A stretch of 57,483 bases of DNA, from the NCBI GenBank assembly GCA_024636785.1, contig JAGXGK010000041.1, forward strand, positions 1 to 57,483, read 5' to 3'. The position numbers and the translations under genes are program-made. This document shows positions 1 to 10,962 of this stretch, piece after piece (the first letter of the stretch is position 1; the number at the start of each line of letters is the position of its first letter). Source of the DNA: Gammaproteobacteria bacterium (GTDB lineage Bacteria; Pseudomonadota; Gammaproteobacteria; SZUA-229). The notes under the pieces are model-generated. The model saw only the letters and a list, made by a program, of their open reading frames with translations. It made no database searches and was not told the origin of the DNA.

Positions 1-1617
1 ATTAGCAACGGCGTCGGTATGGCCATGGCGGAAAAGGTGCTGGCGGCTCATTTCAACCAGAAAGGTCACGACATAGTCGACCACAACACCTATGTATTTT
101 TAGGTGACGGCTGTTTGATGGAAGGCATCTCTCACGAAGCCTGTTCATTGGCCGGCACTTTGGGTCTGGGCAAGCTAATCGCCTTCTGGGATGACAACGG
201 CATTTCCATCGACGGCCATGTTGAAGGCTGGTTTACCGATGACACGCCCAAACGCTTCGAAGCCTATGGCTGGCACGTTCTGCCCAATGTTGACGGGCAT
301 GATCCCGAGGCGCTTGCTAAAGCCATCGAAATGGCCAGGGCCATGACCGATAAACCCACCATGATCTGCTGCAAAACCACCATTGGTTTCGGCTCGCCCA
401 ACAAGTGTGGCAGCCACGCCTGTCACGGTGCACCGCTGGGCCAGGAAGAAATCAACCTGACCAAGGCCGCTCTGGGCTGGGATCACGATGCCTTTGAAGT
501 GCCGGCGGATATTTATGCAGGCTGGAGCGCGAAAGAGAAAGGCGCTAAAGCCGAAGCCGAGTGGAATGAAAAATTCGCCGCTTACAAAGCCGAGCATCCT
601 GAGCTGGCTGCCGAGTACGAACGCCGCATGGCCGGTGATCTGCCCGCAGACTGGGCCGCTAAATCGGCTGCCTTTATTGCTGCTGTTGACGCAGAAGCGA
701 AAAGTCCGGCGACACGTCAGGCTTCATTGGCCGCTATCGAAGCCTACGCGCCTGTCGTCCCCGAGCTGTTCGGCGGTTCTGCCGATCTGGGCGGCTCCAA
801 CCTGACAGAATGGTCCGGTTACAAACCTATGTGCAGCAACGAAGATGCTAACTACGTGAATTACGGTGTGCGCGAATTCGGCATGTCGGCCATCATGAAC
901 GGTATTACCCTGCATGGCGGTCTGCTTCCTTTCGGCGCTACTTTCCTGATGTTCTCCGAATATGCGCGTAACGCCCTGCGTATGGCTGCATTGATGAAAA
1001 TTCAAAGCATCTTCGTGTTCACCCATGACTCCATTGGTCTGGGTGAAGATGGCCCGACCCATCAGCCCATCGAGCAGATTCCTACCCTGCGCATGATCCC
1101 TAATATGGCGGTATGGCGTCCCTGTGATGCGGTTGAGTCAGCGGTTTGCTGGGCGCAGGCTATTGAGCGCAAAGACGGTCCTTCGACACTAATATTCTCA
1201 CGCCAGGGTCTGCCGCATCAGACGCGCACCGAAGCACAGATCAATGACATCGCCAAAGGCGGTTACATCCTGAAAGATTGTGACGGTGCTCCGGATGCAA
1301 TCATCATTGCGACCGGTTCTGAAGTGGCGCTGGCCATGGGCGCGGCGGAAGCCATGTCAGACAAGAAGATTCGCGTGGTTTCCATGCCTTCGACTAATCT
1401 GTTTGATGCTCAGGATGACGCCTACCGTGCTTCAGTGCTGAGCAAAGGCACACCTACTGTCGCGGTCGAAGCCGCAGTGACCGACGGCTGGTACAAATAT
1501 GCAGATGCAGTCGTTGGTATCGACCACTTCGGTGAGTCGGCACCTGCCGGGCAGCTGTTCGAAGAATTTGGCTTCACCGTGGAAAATGTGGTGAAGACAG
1601 TTGAATCAATACTGTAA
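1..1617 (+). CDS. tkt: Transketolase, 5' end outside the window
   Basis: Transketolase moves two-carbon ketol units between sugar phosphates, using thiamine diphosphate, in the pentose phosphate and Calvin cycles. The reading frame is open from base 1 and already encodes the family's [10 protein letters not shown] stretch, so the gene starts upstream and the ATG at 19 is internal. The visible 538 codons hold the ThDP/Mg site (GDGCLMEG, then a DDNGISIDG-like segment), the pyrimidine-binding domain ([11 protein letters not shown]) and the C-terminal domain (ATGSEVALA). About 120 N-terminal residues are missing compared with the usual ~660. It heads a same-strand run tkt-gap-pgk-pyk-fba, an arrangement seen in many gammaproteobacteria. 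Identity is certain. Whether it serves the Calvin cycle or only the pentose phosphate pathway cannot be told here because no RuBisCO or PRK gene is visible. Confidence 0.97.
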   Translation: MSNGVGMAMAEKVLAAHFNQKGHDIVDHNTYVFLGDGCLMEGISHEACSLAGTLGLGKLIAFWDDNGISIDGHVEGWFTDDTPKRFEAYGWHVLPNVDGHDPEALAKAIEMARAMTDKPTMICCKTTIGFGSPNKCGSHACHGAPLGQEEINLTKAALGWDHDAFEVPADIYAGWSAKEKGAKAEAEWNEKFAAYKAEHPELAAEYERRMAGDLPADWAAKSAAFIAAVDAEAKSPATRQASLAAIEAYAPVVPELFGGSADLGGSNLTEWSGYKPMCSNEDANYVNYGVREFGMSAIMNGITLHGGLLPFGATFLMFSEYARNALRMAALMKIQSIFVFTHDSIGLGEDGPTHQPIEQIPTLRMIPNMAVWRPCDAVESAVCWAQAIERKDGPSTLIFSRQGLPHQTRTEAQINDIAKGGYILKDCDGAPDAIIIATGSEVALAMGAAEAMSDKKIRVVSMPSTNLFDAQDDAYRASVLSKGTPTVAVEAAVTDGWYKYADAVVGIDHFGESAPAGQLFEEFGFTVENVVKTVESIL

Positions 1618-1645
1618 ATATTTACGTTTGAATTTTAATTTTTAA

Positions 1646-2671
<1,026 letters not shown>

Positions 2672-2706
2672 GCGGATCTTTTTCCCGCTAGCGGCGTTGC
2701 AGTCCA

Positions 2707-2750
2707 GTTTTGAAATACTCATGTGCACATGCACACTCCGTTTTCAAAAC
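2707..2750. other. Inverted repeat with a 12-bp inner palindrome in the gap-pgk spacer
   Basis: Nine-base arms at 2707-2715 and 2742-2750 are exact complements. They enclose the perfect palindrome CATGTGCACATG at 2720-2731. The element lies in the 269-bp gap-pgk spacer, upstream of a separate terminator-like hairpin. It could be an RNA processing or stabilising structure, or a protein-binding palindrome. The sequence alone does not decide. Confidence 0.4.
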
Positions 2751-2814
2751 AGGCCTGCGCCTTGCTCGCGAACAAAATCTCTCGCTTATTTGATTGCAAT
2801 AAGAGAATGCATTT

Positions 2815-2842
2815 TAACCAGCCCGGTGATCCGGGCTGGTTA
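2815..2842 (+). terminator. Terminator-like hairpin after gap
   Basis: A perfect 12-bp stem (2815-2826 with 2831-2842) closes a TGAT loop and is followed by an AT-rich stretch, without a long U run. It probably reduces read-through from gap into pgk or caps the gap message. A separate pgk promoter in 2843-2930 is plausible but no clear -35/-10 pair was seen. Confidence 0.55.
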
Positions 2843-2940
2843 ATTTATAACAAAACATTGTTTTGAAAGTTGTTCGTTAAGCGCTGTCATCAGGGCTTAA
2901 CAAACAGTTTTTAAATTTATAGATATATTAGGAGTTAAAC

Positions 2941-4122
2941 ATGGCCTTCATCAAATTGACTGATCTCGATCTGCAAGGTAAGCGCATTCTTATTCGCTCG
3001 GATTTAAACGTACCGGTTAAAAATGGCAAAGTAACCTCCGATGCACGCATTACCGCATCCATGCCCACTATTGCCCTATGTGCCAATGCTGGCGCCAAAG
3101 TGATGGTTATGTCGCATCGTGGTCGTCCGGAAGAGGGCAAGCCTGACGAAGAAAACTCCATGCAGCCGATTGCTGAAGTCATGGCCGATAAGCTGGGCAA
3201 AGAGGTTCGTCTGGTAAAGGGTTATCTGGATAATGCGCCCGAAGTTGCCGAAGGCGAAGTGGTACTGCTGGAAAATGTACGCTTCAATGAAGGCGAGAAA
3301 AAAGATGATGAAGCGCTGTCGAAAAAATATGCGGCGCTGTGTGACATTTTCGTCATGGACGCATTTGGCACCGCGCATCGCGCTCAGGCATCCACGCACG
3401 GTGCCGGCAAGTTTGCACCAACAGCCTGCGCAGGTTTGTTGCTGGCCAATGAACTGGAAAGTCTGGATAAAGCCCTGGCTAACCCGGCGCGTCCGATGGT
3501 CGCGATTGTAGGCGGCTCCAAAGTTTCGACAAAGCTGACCGTGCTGGAAGCGCTGTCTGAAAAAGTCGATCAGATGGTAGTAGGTGGCGGCATCGCCAAT
3601 ACTTTCCTCAAGGCAATGGGTCACAACGTCGGCAAGTCCCTGTGTGAAGATGACCTGGTGGATACCGCCAAAGCGCTGATCGAAAAAATGCAGAAACGCG
3701 GCGCGAACATTCCCATCGCCAGCGACGTGGTTTGCGCCAAAGAATTTTCAGAAACAGCCGAAGCGACTTTGAAAAAAGCGGATGAGGTCGAAGACGATGA
3801 TATGATTTTTGATATCGGCCCCGATTCAGCCCAGGAGCTGGCAGAGATCATAAAAAAAGCCGGTACCATTATCTGGAACGGCCCGGTTGGTGTATTTGAG
3901 TTCGATCAGTTCGGCGCAGGCACTAAAACTATCTCCATGGCGATTGCCGAGGCCGATGGTTTCAGTCTGGCTGGTGGCGGCGATACTATTGCTGCCATTC
4001 AGAAATATGACATTTATGACAAGGTTTCCTACATTTCCACCGCCGGCGGCGCTTTCCTGGAGTATCTAGAAGGCAAGACTTTACCCGCTGTTGCCATGTT
4101 GGAAGCGCGCGCTGCCGAGTGA
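2941..4122 (+). CDS. pgk: Phosphoglycerate kinase
   Basis: Transfers phosphate between 1,3-bisphosphoglycerate and ADP. At 393 residues it has the normal bacterial length. It shows the N-terminal substrate-binding signature ([11 protein letters not shown]), the SHRGRP motif, and the C-terminal nucleotide-binding GGGDT segment near residue 346. A strong AGGAG lies 6 bases before the ATG. The gene sits between gap and pyk, consistent with a lower-glycolysis/gluconeogenesis unit. Confidence 0.97.
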   Translation: MAFIKLTDLDLQGKRILIRSDLNVPVKNGKVTSDARITASMPTIALCANAGAKVMVMSHRGRPEEGKPDEENSMQPIAEVMADKLGKEVRLVKGYLDNAPEVAEGEVVLLENVRFNEGEKKDDEALSKKYAALCDIFVMDAFGTAHRAQASTHGAGKFAPTACAGLLLANELESLDKALANPARPMVAIVGGSKVSTKLTVLEALSEKVDQMVVGGGIANTFLKAMGHNVGKSLCEDDLVDTAKALIEKMQKRGANIPIASDVVCAKEFSETAEATLKKADEVEDDDMIFDIGPDSAQELAEIIKKAGTIIWNGPVGVFEFDQFGAGTKTISMAIAEADGFSLAGGGDTIAAIQKYDIYDKVSYISTAGGAFLEYLEGKTLPAVAMLEARAAE

Positions 4123-4133
4123 CAGCATCGCGG

Positions 4134-4162
4134 AATACGGGCGCAAAACAGGCACCCGTATT
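4134..4162 (+). terminator. Weak hairpin in the pgk-pyk spacer
   Basis: The arms AATACGGG and CCCGTATT pair around an 11-13 base loop just after pgk and are followed by a short A/T tract leading into the pyk ribosome-binding site. It is probably an attenuator or stability element rather than a full terminator, since pyk begins 17 bases later. Confidence 0.35.
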
Positions 4163-4179
4163 TAATTTAAGAGGTAATA

Positions 4180-5625
4180 ATGCGTAGAACAAAAATAGTC
4201 GCAACCTTAGGGCCGGCAAGTGATGATTATGAAGTCATCGACGAACTGGTTCGAGCTGGTGTGGATGTTGTAAGGCTGAATTTTTCTCATGGTTCACATG
4301 AGGAGCAGAAAAGACGCGCCGAAATAGTACGGGAATGTGCTGAAAAACAGGGCCGTGTGGTGGGTGTGCTGGCGGATATGCAGGGCCCAAAGATTCGAAC
4401 CGAACGTTTTGTGGATAGAAAAGTAATCCTTATAAAGGGTGAAAGATTTACCCTCGATGCCGACATGGATCCGGCCGCAGGTACAAATGAGGCGGTAGGA
4501 ATCACCTATAAAAGTCTGGTTGACGATGTCAAACCCGGTGATACCCTGTTGCTCGATGATGGCCGTATGACTCTGGATGTGGAGAGCGTGGAAGGCTCCA
4601 AGATTCACTGCATCGTGTTGCAAACCGGCGAACTATCAGACAAAAAAGGCATTAACCTGCTCGGCGGCGGCCTGTCCGCGCCGGCGCTCACTGACAAGGA
4701 CAGAGAAGACATCAAGGCGGCCGCCGACATTCAGGCCGATTACGTCGCCATCTCTTTTGTCAGTAATGCCGCTGAAGTCATTGAAGCGCGCAGGCTGCTG
4801 CGGGAAGCGGGCGGCTACGGCAGCATCGTGGCGAAAATAGAGCGCGCTGAAGCGCTGGTAAAGATCGATGAAATTATCGAAGCCTCTGACGCCATTATGG
4901 TGGCCCGGGGTGATCTGGGCGTTGAGGTCGGTGATGCCGAGCTGCCGGCCATTCAGAAAGATCTGATACAGCGTGCCCGTGCCCGTGACCGGGTGGTGAT
5001 TACCGCCACTCAGATGATGGAATCGATGATTGAAAATCCGATTCCGACCCGTGCCGAAGTTTTTGATGTGGCCAACGCCGTGCACGATGGCACCGATGCG
5101 GTAATGCTCTCCGGTGAAACTGCCGCAGGGCGTTATCCGGTAAAAGTGGTGCAGGCCATGAGCCGGATCTGTGAATCGGCAGAAAAACATCCGCGAGTGA
5201 TGAAGTCGGATCACCGCTCGAATTTAACCTTCAATCGGGTTGATGAAGCCATCGCAATGGCCACCATGTATACGGCGAATCATCTGAATGTCGATGCCAT
5301 CAGCGCATTGACAGAGTCAGGGTCAACGGTATTATGGATGTCGCGCATCAGCTCAGGCATCCCGATTTATGCCCTGTCACCGATTGAGAAGACGCGGCGT
5401 AAAGTCACCTTGTATCGTGGGGTTTATCCATTAAGCATCGATTTTACTCAGATTGGTCCGTACAATATCAGTTCCAAAGTGGCTGCACTGTTGACGGCAG
5501 AAGAGGTTGTCAAAGAAGGCGATCGAATTATTATCACCCGGGGGGATTTTCTCGGTAAAGAAGCGGGCGGAACCAATACAATGAAAGTTGTCACTATTGG
5601 TGATGTGCGCGTAACGCAAAATTAA
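4180..5625 (+). CDS. pyk: Pyruvate kinase
   Basis: Converts phosphoenolpyruvate and ADP to pyruvate and ATP. The 481-residue protein begins MRRTKIVATLGP as the family does. It has the substrate-loop NFSHG, the barrel signature IVAKIE with its catalytic Lys near residue 222, ARGDLGVE, and a C-terminal regulatory domain. An AGAGG ribosome-binding site precedes the ATG. Its place between pgk and fba, rather than isolated, matches clusters in several gammaproteobacterial autotrophs and methylotrophs (family knowledge). Confidence 0.96.
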   Translation: MRRTKIVATLGPASDDYEVIDELVRAGVDVVRLNFSHGSHEEQKRRAEIVRECAEKQGRVVGVLADMQGPKIRTERFVDRKVILIKGERFTLDADMDPAAGTNEAVGITYKSLVDDVKPGDTLLLDDGRMTLDVESVEGSKIHCIVLQTGELSDKKGINLLGGGLSAPALTDKDREDIKAAADIQADYVAISFVSNAAEVIEARRLLREAGGYGSIVAKIERAEALVKIDEIIEASDAIMVARGDLGVEVGDAELPAIQKDLIQRARARDRVVITATQMMESMIENPIPTRAEVFDVANAVHDGTDAVMLSGETAAGRYPVKVVQAMSRICESAEKHPRVMKSDHRSNLTFNRVDEAIAMATMYTANHLNVDAISALTESGSTVLWMSRISSGIPIYALSPIEKTRRKVTLYRGVYPLSIDFTQIGPYNISSKVAALLTAEEVVKEGDRIIITRGDFLGKEAGGTNTMKVVTIGDVRVTQN

Positions 5626-5651
5626 ATTTTATTAATTAGGAGATCAAAACC

Positions 5652-6689
5652 ATGGCTTTAATTTCACTACGCCAATTACTGGATCATGCCGCTGAAAATA
5701 GCTACGGCATGCCCGCCTTCAATGTAAATAATATGGAGCAGGTGCATGCCATCATGCAGGCTGCTGACGCAACTGACAGTCCTGTCATCATGCAGGGCTC
5801 TGCGGGTGCGCGCTCTTATGCAGGCGAACCCTTCCTGCGTCATCTGATTTCCGCAGCCGTGGAAATGTATCCTCATATCCCGGTTGTTATGCATCAGGAT
5901 CACGGCTCAGAGCCGGCGGTATGTCTGCGTTCCATCCAGTCCGGCTTCAGTTCGGTGATGATGGATGGCTCGTTGATGGCCGACATGAAAACGCCTTCCA
6001 GTTATGAATATAATGTTGATGTGACTCGTGAAGTGGTCAAAATGGCTCACGCGGGCGGCGTTTCTGTGGAAGGCGAGCTGGGCTGTCTGGGTTCACTGGA
6101 AACCGGTGAAATGGGTGAAGAAGACGGTCACGGCGCTGAAGGCAAACTGGACATGGATCAGCTCCTGACCAGTGTTGAAGAAGCCGCTGATTTCGTTGAA
6201 AAAACCGGCGTAGATGCTCTGGCTATCGCCATCGGCACTTCACACGGCGCTTACAAATTCACCAAAGAGCCAACCGGCGAAGTGCTGCGCATCGACCGCA
6301 TTGAAGAAATTCATGCACGTCTGCCCAACACTCACCTGGTAATGCATGGTTCTTCTTCGGTTCCACAGGAATGGCTGGAAATCATCAACAACTATGGTGG
6401 TGACATGGGCAAAACATTCGGTGTTCCCGTGCAGGAAATTGTTAACGGCATCAAATCAGGTGTGCGTAAGGTTAATATCGATACCGATCTGCGTATGGCT
6501 TCAACTGGTGCAGTGCGCAGGCATCTGTCTGAGAGCCCTTCAAACTTCGATCCGCGTAAATTCCTGAAGGAATCAACAGCTGCAATGAAGGAAATTTGTA
6601 AGGCACGTTTTGAAGCTTTCGGCTCAGCCGGCAATGCATCGAAAATCAAGCCCGTATCACTTGAAAAAATGATTGAATATTACAAATAA
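5652..6689 (+). CDS. fba: Class II fructose-bisphosphate aldolase
   Basis: A zinc-dependent aldolase that joins dihydroxyacetone phosphate and glyceraldehyde-3-phosphate to fructose-1,6-bisphosphate; close relatives can also make sedoheptulose-1,7-bisphosphate in the Calvin cycle. The 345 residues include the metal-site segment HQDHGS near residue 81, the GELG(C)LG segment, and the NIDTDLR signature near residue 275. The Calvin-type subgroup has this length and the [15 protein letters not shown] start. It lies 26 bp after pyk with an AGGAGA ribosome-binding site, so it is probably co-transcribed. A terminator follows. Confidence 0.96.
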   Translation: MALISLRQLLDHAAENSYGMPAFNVNNMEQVHAIMQAADATDSPVIMQGSAGARSYAGEPFLRHLISAAVEMYPHIPVVMHQDHGSEPAVCLRSIQSGFSSVMMDGSLMADMKTPSSYEYNVDVTREVVKMAHAGGVSVEGELGCLGSLETGEMGEEDGHGAEGKLDMDQLLTSVEEAADFVEKTGVDALAIAIGTSHGAYKFTKEPTGEVLRIDRIEEIHARLPNTHLVMHGSSSVPQEWLEIINNYGGDMGKTFGVPVQEIVNGIKSGVRKVNIDTDLRMASTGAVRRHLSESPSNFDPRKFLKESTAAMKEICKARFEAFGSAGNASKIKPVSLEKMIEYYK

Positions 6690-6711
6690 TTCAACACTGA
6701 AAACGGTATAG

Positions 6712-6739
6712 AAAAAGGGGGGCGATGCTCCCCTTTTTT
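6712..6739 (+). terminator. Rho-independent terminator after fba
   Basis: An A/G-rich arm (AAAAAGGGG onward) pairs with CCCC followed by six T around a tiny loop, 22 bp after the aldolase stop. It fits the end of the glycolytic transcript. Confidence 0.85.
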
Positions 6740-6759
6740 AACTATTAGGCGAGGTTTAT

Positions 6760-7089
6760 ATGTCAGAAGAACTACAGATTGAAGATCAGATTGTGGGTGA
6801 AGGCGAAGAGGCAACCGCAGGTATGACCGTTGAGGTGCATTACACCGGCTGGCTAACCAGTGGTGCCCAGTTCGATTCGAGCCATGACCGTGAAGAAACC
6901 TTCAGTTTTAAGCTGGGTGGTGGTCGCGTGATTGCGGGCTGGGAGCAGGGTGTTGCCGGTATGAAAGTCGGCGGCATGCGTAAGCTGACCATCCCGCCTG
7001 AGTTGGGCTACGGCGCGGCAGGAGCAGGCGGCATAATACCGCCCAATGCCACGCTGGTATTCAAGGTGGAATTAATCTCAGTAAGTTAA
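6760..7089 (+). CDS. FKBP-type peptidyl-prolyl cis-trans isomerase
   Basis: Catalyses cis-trans isomerisation of prolyl bonds. The 109-residue protein is a single FKBP domain with no signal peptide, so it is probably cytoplasmic. It shows the family segments VEVHYTGW, the FDSS stretch, GWEQGV, and a C-terminal IPPNATLVF. A GAGG ribosome-binding site precedes the ATG. It stands between two terminators, so it is probably transcribed alone. It is short compared with FkpA or SlyD, which carry extra domains. Confidence 0.93.
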   Translation: MSEELQIEDQIVGEGEEATAGMTVEVHYTGWLTSGAQFDSSHDREETFSFKLGGGRVIAGWEQGVAGMKVGGMRKLTIPPELGYGAAGAGGIIPPNATLVFKVELISVS

Positions 7090-7105
7090 AATCTTAGTGA
7101 AGAGC

Positions 7106-7138
7106 AAAAAAGCCACGTGCAATACACGTGGCTTTTTT
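7106..7138. terminator. Bidirectional intrinsic terminator
   Basis: A perfect 14-bp stem (7106-7119 with 7125-7138) with a CAATA loop has A6 on one side and T6 on the other. It can therefore terminate both the FKBP gene (plus) and the purC-bioD transcript (minus). Confidence 0.92.
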
Positions 7139-7251
7139 ATGCGCGTGTGAAATTAATGGAGCAAAGAATTTATTCTCAGCGTCTCTAAGCGAAAGCCTTT
7201 GCCGGAGGTATAAAGTGGGTAGCCAGACAGGATTGAAATTACAGCCGAAAA

Positions 7252-7917
7252 CTAAAGTGCCAGCAATCGGTCGCACAGGCCAGTAAGATTTATTTCGCCG
7301 TGCGGATCATAAGCCAAACTGCACACAGGTATATCGATAAGCTCGCGTAAATCTTCGGCATTGTCCATGCCTGCCGGCGCTTGCGGCGTTGTCGCATTCA
7401 GCACAATGGCTGCCAGTTGCAGCCCGCGCTTAGTGATGGCTTCGACGGCGAGCAGAATCTGGTTGATACAGCCGAGACGGTCATCCGCCACCAGCAAAAT
7501 CGGCAGCTGGAGCGCCTCGGCGAGATCCGCATTCAGTCCATCCACGGCGAGCGGCGAATAGAAACCACCGGCACCCTCTACAAGCATAAAGTCATCCTTA
7601 TCCTGTGCGGTGCAGGCACGCTGTAACTGTGACAGCGTAATTTGTTGCCCGGTCATTCGCGCGGCGCGTACCGGCGATAAGGCTGCTTCAAAACGGTAAG
7701 TGCAGACTTCGGACAGATCGCCCGCATAGTCGGCGGCAAGCTGGAGGGCGAGCGCATCTGCGGGAATGAGTTCGCCGTCTGATTTTCGGCAGCCGGATTC
7801 CACAGGTTTACGCGGTACCACCCTGATGCCCTGCGCAGTCAGCTGTCGGGCGAGGGCGGTGGCGATGCGGGTTTTACCGACATCGGTATCCGTGCCGGTG
7901 ACGAAAATACCGCGCAT
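7252..7917 (-). CDS. bioD: ATP-dependent dethiobiotin synthetase
   Basis: Closes the ureido ring of dethiobiotin from 7,8-diaminopelargonate, CO2 and ATP, the penultimate biotin step. The 221-residue protein begins with the P-loop variant GTDTDVGKT. It also has the VEGAGGFYSPL segment near residue 115 that holds the second Mg/ATP-binding Glu. It starts 2 bp after the purC stop, so translation is probably coupled. No other bio gene is in the window; a purC-bioD pairing is uncommon. Confidence 0.95.
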   Translation of the reverse strand: MRGIFVTGTDTDVGKTRIATALARQLTAQGIRVVPRKPVESGCRKSDGELIPADALALQLAADYAGDLSEVCTYRFEAALSPVRAARMTGQQITLSQLQRACTAQDKDDFMLVEGAGGFYSPLAVDGLNADLAEALQLPILLVADDRLGCINQILLAVEAITKRGLQLAAIVLNATTPQAPAGMDNAEDLRELIDIPVCSLAYDPHGEINLTGLCDRLLAL

Positions 7918-7919
7918 TT

Positions 7920-8801
7920 TTAGCGGGTGAGCAGCTCTTTGGCCTGCTGATATTTCTGCGCCGATTTGTGCACGATGTCCTCGGGCAGAACGGGTCCCGG
8001 TGGGGTCTTGTCCCAGTCCAGCGTTTCCAGATAGTCGCGGATAAACTGCTTGTCAAAACTTGGTGGGCTAACGCCCGGCTGGTACTGATCAGCGGGCCAG
8101 AAGCGAGACGAGTCGGGGGTTAGCACCTCATCGATCAGGGTGAGTCGGCCGTTCCCGTCCAGGCCGAACTCAAATTTGGTATCGGCGATAATAATGCCGC
8201 GTTCGCGCGCGTAATCAGCAGCCTCCTTATACAACTGAAGGCTGACCTCACGAACCTGCGCCGCGAGCTCGCTGCCCAGCAGCTCTTCGGTTTTGGCAAA
8301 GTCGATATTCTCATCATGCTCCCCAGCCGCTGCCTTGGAAGAGGGGGTATAGATTGGTTCGGGCAGGCGGTCAGCCAGCTGAAGTCCGGCGGGTAACTGG
8401 ATGCCGCAGACCGAGCCGGTCGCCTGATAATCCTTCCAGCCCGAACCAATAAGATAGCCGCGCACAATGGCCTCCACCGGCAGCGCCTTAAGCTTCTTCA
8501 CGACCATGGCATGCTCCGCCACCTCGGCGCGTTCATCGGCGTCCACCAGCACATCCTCCAGCGCCAGCTCACTGAGCTGATTGGGAATAATGTGCGCCAG
8601 CTTGTTCATCCAGAAGATGGTGACTTCATTGAGAATCCGCCCCTTGCCGGTGATGGAGTTGGGCATAACCACATCGAAAGCGGAAACGCGATCGGTAGTC
8701 ACAATCAGCATGTGATCGTCATCAATGTCATAAATATCGCGGACCTTGCCCCTGTGTAGCAGCGGCAGGCTTTTAATGTGGCTGGTGTGGAGGCTTTGCA
8801 T
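7920..8801 (-). CDS. purC: Phosphoribosylaminoimidazole-succinocarboxamide synthase (SAICAR synthetase)
   Basis: Joins CAIR with aspartate in purine biosynthesis. The 293-residue protein is of the longer PurC type. It has the N-terminal RGKVRDIYD motif, the TDRVSAFD motif, the [16 protein letters not shown] segment and [10 protein letters not shown]. It is the first gene of a two-gene unit with bioD. The upstream region (8802-9000) contains no obvious PurR-like operator that I can defend. Confidence 0.96.
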   Translation of the reverse strand: MQSLHTSHIKSLPLLHRGKVRDIYDIDDDHMLIVTTDRVSAFDVVMPNSITGKGRILNEVTIFWMNKLAHIIPNQLSELALEDVLVDADERAEVAEHAMVVKKLKALPVEAIVRGYLIGSGWKDYQATGSVCGIQLPAGLQLADRLPEPIYTPSSKAAAGEHDENIDFAKTEELLGSELAAQVREVSLQLYKEAADYARERGIIIADTKFEFGLDGNGRLTLIDEVLTPDSSRFWPADQYQPGVSPPSFDKQFIRDYLETLDWDKTPPGPVLPEDIVHKSAQKYQQAKELLTR

Positions 8802-9077
8802 GGGGCTACCAGTGTTGAATTTGAAGGGGTCTATTGTACTAGATGGTTGGTGAAAAAAGCAGCTTGGGGGTGTGATGAGAATGTTTTATAGAATGAGTTT
8901 TAGCCATGTAAGCTGTGAACAAACGTCATCTCGAACGCATGTGAGAGATCTTGGTTTTGTTTGTTCCCATGCTCTCGTTTCTGTGTAGGAATGAATCTGG
9001 TGTATACATGGGCACAATTATTAACCTTTTTGATGCTTATATCTTGGCGGGTAGTGGGTTCCCGCACCCACGGGCGT

Positions 9078-9403
9078 GTTACTCTTTTTGCTACAGCCCA
9101 AAAAGACTAACGAGACTAAATTCGCCGGGAGCGAATTTGAACAGCCGCCTTATGGCTGGCTCGCAGGGCAAAACACAGGACGTGTTTTGTAAAAAGGCCG
9201 CCCATAACAACCTGCCCCGGAAAACCACCGGGGCGAGCCTCAACTTCCAACTTTGCCTACGCGTTGGTCAGACTCGCAATCCCGCTCGCTGACCTCAATT
9301 CGCCTTCCGTGGCGAATTGCCGCTACCAAAGTTGAAAGCTGAGGCAGGTTGTAAAGGGGGATTCAAAAGCGCTTTTAAATTTAATGCCAGCGCATGAAAA
9401 AAA
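9078..9403. repeat. Composite dispersed repeat in the purC-GGDEF spacer
   Basis: The 693-bp spacer 8802-9494 has no credible gene; the 113-codon open frame at 8951 has repeat-like composition. It holds several nested hairpins: a CTTTTTG/CAAAAAG pair near 9080-9105, AAATTCGC/GCGAATTT near 9118-9137, a CCCCGG/CCGGGG hairpin near 9215-9233, and long arms 9208-9255 against 9327-9351. The last 82 bases (9322-9403) recur at 12415-12496, and a 27-base piece at 9165-9191 recurs near 56225. It is probably a non-autonomous mobile or REP-type repeat. Confidence 0.6.
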
Positions 9404-9494
9404 CGGCGGAACGCTACAATTATTGTATCGCAGCGCAATTCAAAGTCGAAGTCACTCTGCTTATGCTTTTACAGGGCTCTGAGCTCTTATCGTG

Positions 9495-10811
9495 TTACTT
9501 ATTTAAATAATTGTATCTTACACGATTTCTTCCCGCATCTTTTGCTTGATAAAGAGCAGTGTCTGCACGTTTAATAAATGACTCGGAAGAATCATCATCC
9601 TGAAGTGATGTGCAACCAATGCTTACAGTAACATGCAGGTGTTTTGGAAAGTGATGGTCCGAAATTGTTTTCCTTAGTCGTTCCGCTAGTTGCAAAACGG
9701 TATTTTTTCCTGTTTGAGGTAATAAAACGCTAAACTCTTCACCTCCCCACCGAGCCAAAATATCCTCCTGGCGAATACTTTCTTTTGCAACATGAACCAG
9801 GGCTTTTAAAATGAGATCGCCAACATCATGGCCATGGGAATCATTTATATTCTTAAAATGATCGATGTCGAGCATGAGCATTGAGAGAGGCTCATTATAG
9901 CGTTTTGCTCTACCCATATTGATGTGCAGATAATTATTGAATGCCCTGCGGTTATACGCACTGGTTAACTCGTCAATAGTGACAAGGATCTTCAGTTTTT
10001 CTTCCACTTCCTGGCGACGCTCAACTTCATGGATCAACTCATCGTTGGCTTTTGATAATTCGGCAGTACGATTATTTACCTTAGTTTCAAGTTGTTCTCT
10101 ATATTGAATCAATTTAGCTTCAGCGTGTTGGCGTATTTTTAACTCTTCTAAGGCCCGATGAATTTGGTACCATGCTATGAATGCAACAAGGATAAGGATA
10201 ATAACAGAGGCAACTATTAATCTTCGTGACATTAAAGCAACTTCATCGTTTACATCTTCAAGATAAATTCCTGTGCCGATTACCCACCCCCAAGGCTTAT
10301 ATTCTTTGACAAATGATAGTTTGGGAACAAATCGGCTTTGATCGTCCTTCCATTGCCACATGTAAGGGACATAACCTTGTTTATTCTGTGTAACCATTTT
10401 GACGAATTTCATAAGCAACTTAGTCAAGGCGGGGTCAGTAAAATCTGAAATGTTCTGCCCTTCCAGCTCCGGCCTGTAGGGATGCATAATGAGGACGGGG
10501 GTTAAATCATTGATCCAAAAATAATCTTTGCCTTCTGCTCCATATTTCATATTTCTCAAATGAGTAATAGCTATTTCCTGGGCATCTTTAAGGCTGTATG
10601 CTCCTGAAGCGACTTCGTTGTCAAGATGCTGAATCATATGCCAGGAAGACTGGACAAGTTCCTTTATCATTATTTTTTTTTCTTCAAGTAAACTTTTTTC
10701 AAACTGTGGAAGAAAGAGATAAAAGGAGGAGAAAATAAAGAGGGAAATAGCTACTAACGCAGGAAGAACAATGCGAGATAGTTCCTGAAAACTGTAATAA
10801 TTTGGTCGCAT
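9495..10811 (-). CDS. Membrane Cache-domain diguanylate cyclase (GGDEF)
   Basis: Predicted to make cyclic di-GMP in response to a periplasmic signal. The ATG at 10811 (MRPNYYSF) is chosen because GAGG lies 7 bases upstream; the open frame extends 24 codons further to 10883 but those residues look non-conserved. The 438-residue protein has a membrane segment near 14-34, a periplasmic single-Cache (sCache_2-like) domain near 36-190 containing YFWIND and WGWVIGTGIY, a second membrane segment near 198-216, a coiled coil, then a GGDEF domain. The active-site motif is GGEEF (356-360) and the RxxD inhibitory site (RQED, 347-350) is present, so it is probably active and feedback-inhibited. Confidence 0.93.
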   Translation of the reverse strand: MRPNYYSFQELSRIVLPALVAISLFIFSSFYLFLPQFEKSLLEEKKIMIKELVQSSWHMIQHLDNEVASGAYSLKDAQEIAITHLRNMKYGAEGKDYFWINDLTPVLIMHPYRPELEGQNISDFTDPALTKLLMKFVKMVTQNKQGYVPYMWQWKDDQSRFVPKLSFVKEYKPWGWVIGTGIYLEDVNDEVALMSRRLIVASVIILILVAFIAWYQIHRALEELKIRQHAEAKLIQYREQLETKVNNRTAELSKANDELIHEVERRQEVEEKLKILVTIDELTSAYNRRAFNNYLHINMGRAKRYNEPLSMLMLDIDHFKNINDSHGHDVGDLILKALVHVAKESIRQEDILARWGGEEFSVLLPQTGKNTVLQLAERLRKTISDHHFPKHLHVTVSIGCTSLQDDDSSESFIKRADTALYQAKDAGRNRVRYNYLNK

Positions 10812-10884
10812 TTGTAGTCCTCGTTTTTCTACAGCCTCAACGTTCGAGTTAAGTGGTGAGCGGCGTTTTTTGCTGTGGGTCAAA

Positions 10885-10903
10885 GCCCACGATTTTTGTG
10901 GGC
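10885..10903. other. Small hairpin upstream of the Cache-GGDEF gene
   Basis: GCCCAC and GTGGGC pair perfectly around a 7-base T-rich loop. A further GTGGGT copy lies just to the left and could pair with the same GCCCAC. There is no U tail, so it is not an obvious terminator. Its role is unknown. Confidence 0.35.
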
Positions 10904-10962
10904 GAACCTGAACGATTTGTATGGTTCAATTGTAGGCAGTTTCATCCATAAACCTCCAAAGT

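Noticed and set aside
8951-9292. 113-codon open frame in the purC-GGDEF spacer
   Set aside because: It runs through nested hairpins and repeat sequence, has no family-like composition and no supporting ribosome-binding site.
10812-10883. N-terminal 24-codon extension of the Cache-GGDEF protein
   Set aside because: A GAGG ribosome-binding site stands before the internal ATG at 10811 and the extension has no membrane or domain role.
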